64,000 bases of DNA from Prevotella sp. HUN102 (GCF_000688375.1 NZ_JIAF01000004.1:186001-250000), one strand, 5' to 3'; counted from the stretch's first letter, positions 17,992 through 27,902 are shown. Numbers and translations: made by a program. The notes: generated from the sequence alone by a model not told the origin.

Positions 17992-18789
17992 GTGTTGAAA
18001 ACAAAGCCCCTATTCGTGAACAAAATCAACGCAATGCTCCATAAATGGTCGTTGGCAGCCATACTTGCAACAGCAAGTTTCGCCAACGTTCAGGCTCAGG
18101 TAAACAACGATGAGCCTATGAAGGTTATATATCCGGAAGACAGTATGGAAGTTACCGTACAGGAATTGCCTCTGAACAAAAAGAAGGATGGAAAACGGGT
18201 GTGGCTCGACAAAGAAGCAAAGTTGAACAAGAAACTTGCCAAAGACAGTGCCAAGATAGCACGCGACTGGACGAAATGGAAGCCAAACCCGAAAAAAGCA
18301 TTGTGGCTTGCCATCGTTCTGCCCGGCGCAGGACAAATATACAACCGCAAATATTGGAAACTTCCCATCTTCTATGGCGGCATTACCGGCTGCATCTACG
18401 CAATGACGTGGAACAATCAGATGTACCGCGACTATTCACAGGCCTATATTGACATTCTGGACAACGATCCAAACACACAAAGTTATAACGATTTCCTGCA
18501 TCTGGGAACCACCATTACAGATTCAAACAAAGAATACTATCAGAACCTTTTCAAGAAACGCAAGGACCGTTATCGCCGTTGGCGCGACCTCAGCATCTTT
18601 GCAACAATCGGCATTTACGCATTGTCCGTAATAGATGCCTACGTAGATGCGTCGCTCTCCGACTTCGATATATCAGACGAACTTTCGCTGCATATTGCAC
18701 CGAAGGTCATTAACGACAATTCAATCACAGGTGCCCGCAATCCACTCAAGAGTGCGGCACTGGGCATAGGGTGCAGTCTTAATTTCTAA
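17992..18789 (+). CDS. DUF5683 membrane-associated protein
   Basis: Conserved Bacteroidota protein of unknown function. The first in-frame start is GTG at 17992, 4 bases after parB. An ATG at 18034 would give a neater signal peptide (MLHKWSLAAILATASFANVQA), so the N-terminus is uncertain. The DUF5683 core has WKPNPKKALWLAIVLPGAGQ followed by IYNRKYWKLPIFYGG, with two hydrophobic hairpins. The segment DLSIFATIGIYALSVIDAYV is another membrane helix. It probably sits in the envelope. The neighbours ParAB, MltD and Rel form a recurrent cluster in this phylum; the shared role is unknown. Confidence 0.8.
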   Translation: MLKTKPLFVNKINAMLHKWSLAAILATASFANVQAQVNNDEPMKVIYPEDSMEVTVQELPLNKKKDGKRVWLDKEAKLNKKLAKDSAKIARDWTKWKPNPKKALWLAIVLPGAGQIYNRKYWKLPIFYGGITGCIYAMTWNNQMYRDYSQAYIDILDNDPNTQSYNDFLHLGTTITDSNKEYYQNLFKKRKDRYRRWRDLSIFATIGIYALSVIDAYVDASLSDFDISDELSLHIAPKVINDNSITGARNPLKSAALGIGCSLNF

Positions 18790-18822
18790 AACTGCTCCCA
18801 CGATTGCCAACGCATACTAAGG

Positions 18823-19959
18823 ATGATTCACATACGACAAACAATCACAGCCATTCTGCTGGCAGCAGCAACCTGCGCGACACAGGCTCAATACCAGACC
18901 ATAACGGACAGCAATGGCAAGAAAATGGAGATTTATATCCCCATTGCTGAAGAAGAGGACACAAAGGACGAGGTTATATTCACCGACGATAAGTTCTATC
19001 AGCAGCAAGGCAACTACGGTTATTTCAAAGACTATGCAGCTTCGGAAACCGAGACCGATGCCATCAGCAGGCAGATAAAGCGACTTCCCGGCTCAATGCC
19101 AATGACCTACAATGAGGAAGTAAAGAAATATATAGACAGATACGTGAAGGCCGGACGCAAATCAACAAGCTGCCTCTTGGCACGTGCAAAATATTACAAT
19201 CACTTCTTTGAAGAAGCATTGCGCACTTACGGTCTGCCTTTAGAACTGAAACACCTCCCCGTCATCGAATCGGGACTTGACCCAAACGCCACTTCACGAG
19301 TAGGCGCAGCCGGACTCTGGCAGTTTATGACCGTTACCGGACGGGAATACGACCTCTGCATCAACAGCTATATCGACGAACGTCGCGATCCGGTAAAATC
19401 TTCCGATGCCGCTGCCCGGCTTCTGAGCGACCTTTACCGCCGGTTCGGCGACTGGAACCTTGCACTGGCAGCTTACAACTGCGGATCAGGACGAGTACAG
19501 AACGCCATTGAACGAGCAGGCGGCAACAATGACTTTTGGGAAATCTACCAATATCTGCCCAAAGAAACCCGCGGATACGTTCCCGCCTTCATCGCTGCCA
19601 ACTACGTGATGACCTATTCAGGCGATTACGACATCTATCCCGAGCCCACCGGGCTGCCACAGAAGCCGGGAAAGGTACAGATAACAAAGGATGTATCCTT
19701 CGCAAAGGTGGCAAATCTGCTGAATATGGAAGTAGATGAGCTGAAAAAGCTCAATCCACAGTTCCGTCAAGGCATTATCAAGGTAACCAACGGAAACGCA
19801 ACCCTGCTGCTTCCGTCCGAACAGGTGGCACGCTTCAACAGTTGTTCGCCATTACTTTACGAAGACCCACAGCCGACCGACAATACACAGCCAAGTATGG
19901 CTGCCAACACTAACAACCTTCCACAACAGGAACTTACGCAGATAAACACTGCCTACTAA
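18823..19959 (+). CDS. mltD: Membrane-bound lytic murein transglycosylase D-like
   Basis: Cleaves glycan strands of peptidoglycan, forming 1,6-anhydroMurNAc ends, in the periplasm. The 378 residues begin with a signal peptide (cleavage near TCATQAQ, about residue 23). The SLT domain contains the catalytic Glu in LPVIESGLDPNATS (about 145-158), GAAGLWQFM and AAYNCGSGRV. One LysM-like domain follows (FAKVANLLNMEVDELKKLNP, about 300-320). There is no clear lipobox, so it may be soluble or peripherally bound. It lies 33 bases after the DUF5683 gene and 40 bases before rel. Confidence 0.9.
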   Translation: MIHIRQTITAILLAAATCATQAQYQTITDSNGKKMEIYIPIAEEEDTKDEVIFTDDKFYQQQGNYGYFKDYAASETETDAISRQIKRLPGSMPMTYNEEVKKYIDRYVKAGRKSTSCLLARAKYYNHFFEEALRTYGLPLELKHLPVIESGLDPNATSRVGAAGLWQFMTVTGREYDLCINSYIDERRDPVKSSDAAARLLSDLYRRFGDWNLALAAYNCGSGRVQNAIERAGGNNDFWEIYQYLPKETRGYVPAFIAANYVMTYSGDYDIYPEPTGLPQKPGKVQITKDVSFAKVANLLNMEVDELKKLNPQFRQGIIKVTNGNATLLLPSEQVARFNSCSPLLYEDPQPTDNTQPSMAANTNNLPQQELTQINTAY

Positions 19960-19999
19960 CATAGATTATTGACCTTTTATTATAGTGAGGAAGAACAAA

Positions 20000-22297
20000 A
20001 TGGACAAGGAAATGGATAAACACGAGATGAGCGAGGCCGAGAGAGAAACAATGGTCGATGAAGCCTTCCAGCATCTTGTAGACACTTATCTGGCGTCGCG
20101 CCACAGAAAGAAAGTCGATATCATCACAAAGGCTTTCAACTTTGCGAGGCAGGCTCACAAGGGCGTGCGCCGTCTTTCCGGCGAACCTTATATAATGCAC
20201 CCTATTGCCGTTGCACAGATTGCCTGCGAGGAGATAGGATTAGGCTCTACAAGCATCTGTTCGGCACTTCTGCACGACGTTGTCGAGGATACCGACTACA
20301 CCGTCGAGGACATTTCCAACATCTTCGGACCCAAGATAGCTCAGATTGTGGACGGACTGACCAAGATTTCAGACGCCATCTTCGGTGGACAAGCCTCTGC
20401 ACAGGCAGAGAATTTCAAGAAACTTCTGCTTACAATGAGCGACGACATCCGTGTTATCCTCATCAAGATATGCGACCGTCTGCACAATATGCGAACGCTC
20501 CAGTCGCAACCGGCCAACAAGCAGTACAAGATAGCCGGAGAAACACTCTACATCTACGCTCCTCTTGCCAACCGTCTGGGACTGAACAAAATCAAGACCG
20601 AACTGGAAAACCTAAGTTTCCGATACGAACATCCCGACACTTTCAAGGCCATCGAGGAGAAACTGGCATCCACACAGGAACAGCGCGATACGCTTTTCGA
20701 CGCATTTACTGCGCCAATCCGTGCCGAGCTCGACCGAATGGGCATAGACTACGAGCTGAAAGCGCGCGTGAAAAGCCCCTACTCCATCTGGAACAAGATG
20801 CAGAACAAGCACGTTCCCTTTGAAGAAATCTACGATATTCTCGCCGTCCGCATCATTTTCAAGCCCAAAACACGCAAGGGTGAAGTTAATGAGTGCTTCA
20901 ATATCTATGTAGCCATCAGCAAACTCTACAAAGCGCACCCCGACCGACTGCGCGACTGGCTCAACCATCCGAAAGCCAACGGCTATCAGGCACTCCACGT
21001 AACGCTGATGTCCAAGCAAGGCAGATGGATAGAGGTGCAGATACGTTCCGACCGTATGGACGAAATAGCCGAACAAGGCTTTGCCGCTCACTGGAAATAC
21101 AAGGAAGGAGAAGGAGAAATCGCCGAAGACGAAAACGACTTGAACGACTGGCTCCACACCATCAAGGAAATACTCGACGACCCACAACCCGACGCTATGG
21201 ATTTCCTCGATGCCATCAAGCTCAACCTCTTCGCATCGGAAATATTCGTCTTCACGCCGAAAGGCGAAATCAAGACCTTGCCGGCAAACTGCACGGCACT
21301 CGACTTCGCATTCCAACTCCACACCTTCCTCGGAAGCCACTGCATCGGTGCAAAGGTAAACCATAAGCTCGTGCCATTGAGCCATAAGCTGCAAAGCGGC
21401 GATCAGGTGGAAATCCTCACGTCGAAGTCGCAACGCGTAGACGCATCGTGGGTAAACTTCGTTTCAACTGCCAAGGCAAAGAGCAAGATTCAGGCTATTC
21501 TCAGACGGGAGAGCCGTGAAATCCAGAAACGAGGCGAAGAGCAACTCGAAAAATGGCTGAAGAGCAACGACTTTGAAATGACAACTTCCGTTCTCGACAA
21601 GCTGTGCGAACTCCACGAAACCAAGCGGCACGCCAACCTTTTCGAAGCAATCGGCGACAAGACCATCATCCTAGGCGATACCGACCTTGCCGAATTGCAC
21701 GGAAAGCGCAAGAAACAGAAAAACAGTTACACCTCTTCGTGGCGCAAATACGTCCCATTCCTGAAACGAAATTCGCAAAAGGACGACAATGCCACGGCAC
21801 AGACTCAGGACGACAACGGATTGATTGTCGTGGACGACAGCCTCAACAAGAAGAAACCTATCTTCGTGAGCGAGAACAACATCAACCGATACATCTTCCC
21901 TCCGTGCTGCCATCCTATTCCGGGCGACGATGCGCTGGGCTTCATCGACAACAAGAACCACATCGAAATCCACAAGCGTGCCTGTCCGGTTGCCGCAAAG
22001 CTGAAGGCAAGTTTCGGCGGACGCATTCTCGATGCCAAGTGGGATATGCACCGACACCTCTTCTTCGATGCCACAATCGAGATACAGGGTATCGACCGTC
22101 AGGGGATGCTTCTCGACGTTTCCAAGGTAATTTCCGACAAACTCGGCGTAAGTATGCAGAAGATTACCATTGCCACCGATAAAGGAATCTTTGAAGGCCG
22201 CATAGAACTGCGCGTCCACGACCGTGAAGATGTAAGCATCATCATCAGAAATCTCAAGGAAATAGAAGATATGCAAAGCGTACAGGAAATAATGTAA
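20000..22297 (+). CDS. Bifunctional (p)ppGpp synthetase/hydrolase, Rel/SpoT type
   Basis: Makes and destroys the stringent-response alarmone (p)ppGpp. The start is taken as the ATG at 20000 (MDKEMDKHEMSEAERE), preceded by GAGGAAG, an unusually good Shine-Dalgarno-like sequence here; GTG at 19985 is an alternative. The 765 residues contain the HD hydrolase with ALLHDVVEDTDYT (about 87-99), so hydrolase activity is expected. The synthetase domain has KSPYSIWNKMQNK and HPKANGYQALHVTLM. A TGS domain (IFVFTPKGEIKTLP), a zinc-finger-like segment (FPPCCHPIPGDDALGF) and a C-terminal ACT domain follow. Last gene of the par operon; a terminator follows. Confidence 0.95.
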   Translation: MDKEMDKHEMSEAERETMVDEAFQHLVDTYLASRHRKKVDIITKAFNFARQAHKGVRRLSGEPYIMHPIAVAQIACEEIGLGSTSICSALLHDVVEDTDYTVEDISNIFGPKIAQIVDGLTKISDAIFGGQASAQAENFKKLLLTMSDDIRVILIKICDRLHNMRTLQSQPANKQYKIAGETLYIYAPLANRLGLNKIKTELENLSFRYEHPDTFKAIEEKLASTQEQRDTLFDAFTAPIRAELDRMGIDYELKARVKSPYSIWNKMQNKHVPFEEIYDILAVRIIFKPKTRKGEVNECFNIYVAISKLYKAHPDRLRDWLNHPKANGYQALHVTLMSKQGRWIEVQIRSDRMDEIAEQGFAAHWKYKEGEGEIAEDENDLNDWLHTIKEILDDPQPDAMDFLDAIKLNLFASEIFVFTPKGEIKTLPANCTALDFAFQLHTFLGSHCIGAKVNHKLVPLSHKLQSGDQVEILTSKSQRVDASWVNFVSTAKAKSKIQAILRRESREIQKRGEEQLEKWLKSNDFEMTTSVLDKLCELHETKRHANLFEAIGDKTIILGDTDLAELHGKRKKQKNSYTSSWRKYVPFLKRNSQKDDNATAQTQDDNGLIVVDDSLNKKKPIFVSENNINRYIFPPCCHPIPGDDALGFIDNKNHIEIHKRACPVAAKLKASFGGRILDAKWDMHRHLFFDATIEIQGIDRQGMLLDVSKVISDKLGVSMQKITIATDKGIFEGRIELRVHDREDVSIIIRNLKEIEDMQSVQEIM

Positions 22298-22326
22298 CCC
22301 TATGCTTTGATCCCCCAACAACATTC

Positions 22327-22376
22327 AACTACGAGGATATACTCGCCTACGGGCCTGTATATCCTCGTAGTTTTCT
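22327..22376 (+). terminator. Intrinsic terminator after rel
   Basis: Perfect 16-bp stem AACTACGAGGATATAC (22327-22342) and complement (22357-22372), 14-base loop, then TTTTCTC. Confidence 0.85.
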
Positions 22377-22469
22377 CTTATTCCCTCCATTACTTCTCAT
22401 TTCAAAATAAAATTTGTGTTTGCAGCAAAAGACTATCTTTTTCTCTGTTATTCCTTCATTGCCAAAACA

Positions 22470-22625
22470 AACGTAAACATCTGAAAATCAATGAATATCA
22501 TTCCCTATTTCATTCTTGCGAAGATTGCATTCCATTCTTGCGAAGATTGCAACGCATTTGTGCGAAGATCGCACGCCATTCTTCGGTCGTTTGGAAATCG
22601 TGTTTATTATCTCCCCATAATAAGA
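22470..22625 (+). repeat. Palindromic intergenic repeat, copy 4
   Basis: In the gap 22298-22906. It carries three spaced TTGCGAAGATTG/TGCGAAGATCG units (22515-22570). The left edge is ACATCTGAAAATCAATGAAT and the right edge CATTCTTCGGTCGTTTGGAA. These match the edges of copies 7 and 8, so it is a full-length, partly degenerate member. Apart from the promoter at 22832, nothing else is recognised in the gap. Confidence 0.7.
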
Positions 22626-22831
22626 GATGTTTTGTTGAATCCAGACAATGCTGTTTGGAAGGGAAATGAGCAAAAAACATAGGGATTTTGACAATGTGCA
22701 GGAAGATGATTCGCTCAATGGAGCATTACGTATAATAATAAGGTGGAATGACAACTTTTAAAGGTTTTCTGAATTTTTCTTACAGATAAATATATTTTTA
22801 GACGACTTTTCACAAATAATGTCGTAAAAAA

Positions 22832-22862
22832 TTGTTAGTTTAGTAAAAATTTTATATCTTTG
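22832..22862 (+). promoter_or_regulatory. Promoter of the 1232-residue secreted protein
   Basis: TTG (22832-22834), 20 bases, TATCTTTG (22855-22862). The leader is about 40 bases and A rich. Confidence 0.7.
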
Positions 22863-22906
22863 CTCCATTAGATGTAATATTAAAAGCAAACCTAAAAACA
22901 CAAATT

Positions 22907-25900
22907 ATGATGCAGATTAAAACATTTTCGCGGAAAGTTATGTGGATTTGTTTGCTCTTCGCTTTGTTCGGAGCAGGGAATGTGCAAGCCCAAGGGATTG
23001 ACTTCACTGTGCTGAACGATGACGATCCAAAGCAATCATTATCACAGACGGAAGGGTATAAAAACGCCCTGAGAGTAGAGAAGACTTGGAATGCTGTTTC
23101 TTCCGACAAGAAACTTGCTTATTGGGATGGAACTTATGCAGACGAGTCGTTCAAGTTGAACATAATGACGCTGAATCTATCGAAAACAACTGACACTTTT
23201 AAAGCCTATCTTGTTTCTCCTGCGCTAAGTCTGAAAGCAATCGGAGGCAAGAAACTCAATTATGGATGGAAGTTGGGTTCGCCAAAAGGCACTTGCAAGA
23301 TGTCTGTCATTCTGATAGACAAGCAGGGTAATGAGCTTGGCAAGATTGATGAAATTTCGACTACCGAGCACAGTTCTGAATTTACAAAGCGCACGGCTTC
23401 CATCCCAACAGTAGATGCAGAAAAAGGCTTTATAGCTTTTGTTTGTGAAGGCGAAAAAGCCAATCGTGGATATTTTGAGGTTCAGAATATTGAAACCGGC
23501 GAAGCAACGGCTTCTCCAACACTTGAAGTAGACCAAACTGCACTTGATTTTGGCTCTTTGAAAGTTGGTCAAGAGTCAGAAAAACAGGTTATCAATGTAA
23601 CCATCGAAAACTATAACGGTGGCAGCATCAAGCCAATACTTGAGGGCGACGCTTATGATTTTTCAGTAGAAACAGAGACACCTGAAGGCTTGACACAAAA
23701 AGGTGGTAAAATAACCGTTGCATTCAAACCTACTGCCAAAGGTAAAAAGAATGCTGCTATTAAGATTATTGTAGGTGATCAGACACAGACTGTTACGCTC
23801 TCTGGCGAAGCTATTGAAGAGGTTGAGGAAGAAAAGCCACAAGTGGAACTGTTGGAAGACGGCTTCTTCTGGGAATTTAAGAAAAATATGCCTACATATT
23901 GGGAAGCCGTTGGGGCAAGAGTGAAAAAACTTACCGAGTCTGACACTTACCGAAATGACGGTGGTTTTGCCGTTGGAATCATTACCGAAGGACAAAAGGG
24001 CTATCTGCGCCAGATTATTGACCTGAAGAAAGCAGGCAAGGAAGTTACGGCAGGCGATGAAGTGGAATGTACGATGAAGTATAAGACAGTTGCAAGCCCT
24101 GACGGAAAAGCAACTTTGCGCCTCGCAATGCGTTGGACCGATGATGCCGGCACGCTCATCGAATGTGCTGAAAAGAATTTCGTAGACAATCCTAATATTT
24201 TCTTCGGTAAGATGTTGGCGTGGGGCGACCTGAAATTCCGTACAACTTGTCCGGATGGCGCAACAAAGCTCGAATTTAAAGTTGAGGTTTTGGAAAATTG
24301 TGAAGTCGCTTTCGACGAATTTACAGCTGAACGCATCCCTCAAAGCTATGCACAGGCACACCCACTCGTAGCCATTCTCCCGCAAGTTACCACAATTTAC
24401 GGTAGAGTTGGCGTGCCGGCAGTATATGACATCGCCATTCAGTCAAGAAATATGGCAGCGGCAAAGCCTAACTTTAGTGGCGGCGGCGCAACAGTTCTCG
24501 CAGACAAGGTATTGAAACTTGATATAGAAGAACTTCCGACCAATAGTTCTATCGCAAGCAAACTTACCGTAACACCTACAAAGAAAGGTGCCTACACGGC
24601 AAGCAACGCTTTCAGCGTATCGTTTGCAGGCGGCGATCCGGCATTGTCAAGTGGTTTGACCCTGATCAGCTACTTTATGGATAAGGACAACAAGCCTACC
24701 TTGAAGTTGGGCGAAGGCGTTCAGGTGCGCGAAATGCGTGCTGACAAGGGCAAGACCGACAGTCAGTCGTTCACGTTTACTGTTGAACACGAAATCACCG
24801 ACGTGTACGTGAAGATTGAGCAAGACCCTCTCCACGCTTATTTCAAGAACACAAAGTCTGGTTACTATTATTACAGTTCCAAGAGCGAAAAGATTATCGG
24901 CACTCCGGAAATCAATATTACGTTCACTCCATTGGAAGCCGGTACGTTCAAAGCCAAGGTTTTGGTAACTACTATCTGCGGCGAGACATTGGAAATCCCA
25001 CTTGTTGGTGTCTGCGAAGAAGCTAATACAGCTATCAGAACAGAGAAATTCTCCGAAGCTCCTAAGGGCGATGCCCGCTTCGATGGCCGTAAGGAGTGGG
25101 AAGGATTTGGCAGTTACGACCTCGGTTGGTGGCACATCGACGGCAAATGGAATGCTGCAAGCGATGTTACTTTAAGCAAATCGGGCGAGCTGTACTTTGA
25201 CGAACTGCTCGAGAACGGTTTGATTACGATGAAGATGAGTCCGAAGGAATCGGCTGCAAAATGTATCGCTGAATACTCACTTGACGGTGGAGGACACTGG
25301 AAATCACTGGAAGCTGCCGACAGCGAAGGCGAGTTTAAGGTAAACACTATCCGTCCGACGCTGATTCGTTTCGTGAACAAGAGCGACAACGATATTAAGG
25401 TAAATATGGTAGCGTTCAATCCGAACCCGGTAGAGAAGCGTCAGAATCTGGATAAAATAGAAGATGCTATCTTCATCAATGCCGATGCCGAGCCTTTGGC
25501 AAAACTGGATGAGAACTTTGACAACCGTCGCCATACCCGCATTCTCAGCATTCCGGGTTGGCAGAACTTTGCTACAATGGGGGACATTCCTTTCAGAATC
25601 TGGCATCAAAAGGCCGACCTTGAAGTAAGCTCTCCTGTTGAGAGCGAAGGTGCATACATTACATTCTTCAAGTGGGGACAGGAAGATGAGCGTTTCCACG
25701 AAGCATGGTTGATTTCTCCAACACTCTCCTATCAAAAGGCAGCAAGCAAGATTCTCACTTTCCGTACACGCTTCTCGGGCTTGAGTATGGAACAGCGCAA
25801 GCAGAGTTTTGATGCTTATATCATTACAGAAAACGGAGGTCAGGCACAGGTTTACTATTTAGACCTGCGCAAGTACGCTCCATTCGGCGTTGTGATAGAA

Positions 25901-26605
25901 GAGAATGAAAAAGAATGGCTGGACTATCGCATAGACCTTGAGGCATTGCGCAGCGAGTTCCCTATTGAAGACAAGTTCCACATTGCTTTCACACAGTGGG
26001 CTGAACACGGCGGTAACTTCTCCAATCTCGTTTGGATGGTAGACAATGTAACATTCGGCCGTACCGACCTGCCAAAGATTACTGTTGATAAGGAGTTCTT
26101 CAGTTTCCCATTCCGTAAAGATGTAGAGACGGAAGAAATGTCGTTCAACATTACAACGGAGAATGCGAATTATCCTGTCAGCGTAACGTTGGTTCCGGGA
26201 AGAATGAAGAGCTATTTCAAACTGAAGACACCCGGCAAGTTGCTTTCCACCGGTGGTACTGCAACATTCACGTACAAGGCAAGTGACGATAGCCAGCGCG
26301 CGGCAGCATACTTGATTCAAACTCCCGGAGCTGAGCCTGTAATGGTCAAGTTGCTTGCTACATTCATTACCGGCATCGACGGTGTGAATGCGGGAAATGG
26401 CAGTTTGCAGCCCGTTGTTACCGAAAATGGAATTGCTATGGGTGGCCAATACAAGAGCTACCATCTCTATAATGCAGCCGGACAGTTGCTGAAACAAGGT
26501 GGCTATGAGCCTACTATCAGCATTACTGGCTTGCAGCGGGGTATTGTTGTTTTGAAGGTTATTACCGATGAAGGTGTGAAAACTTTCAAACTTTCCAACA
26601 AGTAA
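22907..26605 (+). CDS. Large secreted multidomain protein with C-terminal sorting-like domain
   Basis: A 1232-residue exported protein of unknown function. Signal peptide 1-28 (cleavage near NVQAQG). Residues about 30-200 and 860-1040 each look like a carbohydrate-binding or MAM-like jelly-roll (choice-of-anchor type) domain; SPALSLKA and SPTLSYQKA are the paired hallmarks. Residues about 205-305 resemble an immunoglobulin-like HYDIN/ASH module (LDFGSLKVGQESEKQVINVT, ending VTLSGEA). The middle adds more beta-rich repeats (TPTKKGAYTASN; FTPLEAGTFKAKV). The last ~75 residues (YHLYNAAGQLLKQGGY, GIVVLKVITDEGVKTFKL) match a type IX secretion C-terminal domain. It has its own promoter and terminator, so it is monocistronic. 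Confidence 0.75.
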   Translation: MMQIKTFSRKVMWICLLFALFGAGNVQAQGIDFTVLNDDDPKQSLSQTEGYKNALRVEKTWNAVSSDKKLAYWDGTYADESFKLNIMTLNLSKTTDTFKAYLVSPALSLKAIGGKKLNYGWKLGSPKGTCKMSVILIDKQGNELGKIDEISTTEHSSEFTKRTASIPTVDAEKGFIAFVCEGEKANRGYFEVQNIETGEATASPTLEVDQTALDFGSLKVGQESEKQVINVTIENYNGGSIKPILEGDAYDFSVETETPEGLTQKGGKITVAFKPTAKGKKNAAIKIIVGDQTQTVTLSGEAIEEVEEEKPQVELLEDGFFWEFKKNMPTYWEAVGARVKKLTESDTYRNDGGFAVGIITEGQKGYLRQIIDLKKAGKEVTAGDEVECTMKYKTVASPDGKATLRLAMRWTDDAGTLIECAEKNFVDNPNIFFGKMLAWGDLKFRTTCPDGATKLEFKVEVLENCEVAFDEFTAERIPQSYAQAHPLVAILPQVTTIYGRVGVPAVYDIAIQSRNMAAAKPNFSGGGATVLADKVLKLDIEELPTNSSIASKLTVTPTKKGAYTASNAFSVSFAGGDPALSSGLTLISYFMDKDNKPTLKLGEGVQVREMRADKGKTDSQSFTFTVEHEITDVYVKIEQDPLHAYFKNTKSGYYYYSSKSEKIIGTPEINITFTPLEAGTFKAKVLVTTICGETLEIPLVGVCEEANTAIRTEKFSEAPKGDARFDGRKEWEGFGSYDLGWWHIDGKWNAASDVTLSKSGELYFDELLENGLITMKMSPKESAAKCIAEYSLDGGGHWKSLEAADSEGEFKVNTIRPTLIRFVNKSDNDIKVNMVAFNPNPVEKRQNLDKIEDAIFINADAEPLAKLDENFDNRRHTRILSIPGWQNFATMGDIPFRIWHQKADLEVSSPVESEGAYITFFKWGQEDERFHEAWLISPTLSYQKAASKILTFRTRFSGLSMEQRKQSFDAYIITENGGQAQVYYLDLRKYAPFGVVIEENEKEWLDYRIDLEALRSEFPIEDKFHIAFTQWAEHGGNFSNLVWMVDNVTFGRTDLPKITVDKEFFSFPFRKDVETEEMSFNITTENANYPVSVTLVPGRMKSYFKLKTPGKLLSTGGTATFTYKASDDSQRAAAYLIQTPGAEPVMVKLLATFITGIDGVNAGNGSLQPVVTENGIAMGGQYKSYHLYNAAGQLLKQGGYEPTISITGLQRGIVVLKVITDEGVKTFKLSNK

Positions 26606-26686
26606 ACGCCAACAAAGCATTTGTGTTTCTTCAGGCAAAACCAATAAACCTAAGAAACCAAATGCTCCAATAGATTACATACTAAG

Positions 26687-26721
26687 AACTCTGCCAACGT
26701 CTTCGTTGGCAGAGTTTTTTA
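26687..26721 (+). terminator. Intrinsic terminator
   Basis: Perfect 13-bp stem AACTCTGCCAACG (26687-26699), loop TCTT, complement 26704-26716, then TTTT. Ends the secreted-protein transcript. Confidence 0.85.
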
Positions 26722-26899
26722 TATCCTTACATTCCTCCTACAAGAAGAAAGGGACAGCCACTTGATTTTGCATAAAAGATATAGGAGGAATTATGAATTT
26801 ACTTGACAAATGCCTCGAAAAACAGCCCCATTTTCTGAACGGGAATAAAATTATTTTCAAATATGCGATTTTTGACCAATGTTTATAAACATTTGACCA

Positions 26900-27170
26900 G
26901 CAAATGATTATCAGCAACTGGTCAAGTATGAAGGCATATTCTCACAGGTATTCTTCGCAGAAACGCACGCAAAAACGATGCAAACGCCTTGTTTTTCGCT
27001 ATCATTCTTCGCAAGATGAGTTTGCAAACGTGCGAAGATTGCATTCCGTTCTTCGCAGACCTGCATTCCATTCTTCGCACGTTTAGAGAATGGACTTCGC
27101 AAATCTGCTTTTTAATTATCGAAATACTGACTTGCAAACGCTGGATTGAGAATTTTCAGAGAGCGTTTTT
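26900..27170. repeat. Palindromic intergenic repeat, copy 5 (compound)
   Basis: In the gap 26722-27266. Several units occur: ATTCTTCGCAGAAACGCACG (26950), CATTCTTCGCAAGATG (27003), GCAAACGTGCGAAGATTGCA (27024-27043), and TTCCATTCTTCGCACGTTTA (27066-27085). It is longer and more scrambled than the other copies, possibly two copies inserted or fused. Small frames here are artefacts of the repeat. Confidence 0.7.
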
Positions 27171-27266
27171 CGGTAATGAATATTTACAGATTTGCTACTC
27201 CGGATATTCAAAACTAATGTTGAGGACTTGCTTTCCTGTTATCCGTTTCCACGTCTGAATCCATAC

Positions 27267-27305
27267 AAAAAAGCAAGGGCTGAATCGCAATGATTCAGCC
27301 CTTGC
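27267..27305 (-). terminator. Intrinsic terminator after the MerR gene
   Basis: Perfect 14-bp stem GCAAGGGCTGAATC (27273-27286), loop GCAAT, complement 27292-27305. On the minus strand a TTTTTT tract follows (27267-27272). Confidence 0.85.
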
Positions 27306-27328
27306 CTCATTATACCGTCAATATCCGT

Positions 27329-27667
27329 TCACACCAATCCGTCAATCTTCGCCTTCAGTTCCTTCAACTGGTCTCTGACCGAAATGAGACTTTCAAGCAC
27401 CTTTTGACTTTTTTCCACACCGCTACGGTTTTCCTGCAACATTTTTCTTGCTGCCGCAATCTTGAATCCGCGCACCTTCACGAGGTTGTAGATTACCTTT
27501 ATCTGCTCAATATCCTTTTCGGTGTACTGGCGCACTCGGTTGCCTGTCGTCTTCGGACGGAGATGTGGAAACTCGGTTTCCCAGTATCTGAGCAAACTCT
27601 CCGACACATTGATTTCCTGTGCCACTTCCTTGATGGAATAATACAGTTTACGTGAATTTTCTGCCAT
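27329..27667 (-). CDS. MerR-family transcriptional regulator
   Basis: A 112-residue regulator. The winged helix-turn-helix is at about 8-78: YYSIKEVAQEINVSESLLRY is the recognition region, then RVRQYTEKDIEQI is the wing and second HTH. A short coiled-coil dimerisation helix (EKSQKVLESLISVRDQLKEL) ends the protein. There is no metal- or ligand-binding extension, so the effector is unknown. It is divergent from alaS. Confidence 0.88.
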   Translation of the reverse strand: MAENSRKLYYSIKEVAQEINVSESLLRYWETEFPHLRPKTTGNRVRQYTEKDIEQIKVIYNLVKVRGFKIAAARKMLQENRSGVEKSQKVLESLISVRDQLKELKAKIDGLV

Positions 27668-27829
27668 AGCGTAATATGTGTTCAGCTGACAAGGAAAAAC
27701 GGTGGGTTAATGGGCAAACAGATTATCATTGAGAAACCAATCTCTGCACTTGCACCCTGATGATTCGTCAATTTTAATCCTCCTGAACCTGCATCCTTGT
27801 CTGCTATCTGTCAATCATTTATCAATTCA

Positions 27830-27861
27830 TTTGCAAAAATAGTGAAAAGTCAGTATCTTTG
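27830..27861 (+). promoter_or_regulatory. Promoter of alaS
   Basis: TTTG (27830-27833), 20 bases, TATCTTTG (27854-27861). The expected transcript start, near 27868, supports translation from the ATG at 27903 rather than from an in-frame ATG at 27870. Confidence 0.75.
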
Positions 27862-27902
27862 CAATACTTTTGAATGAATTTTTAAAAATAAGAACAAATA
27901 AG

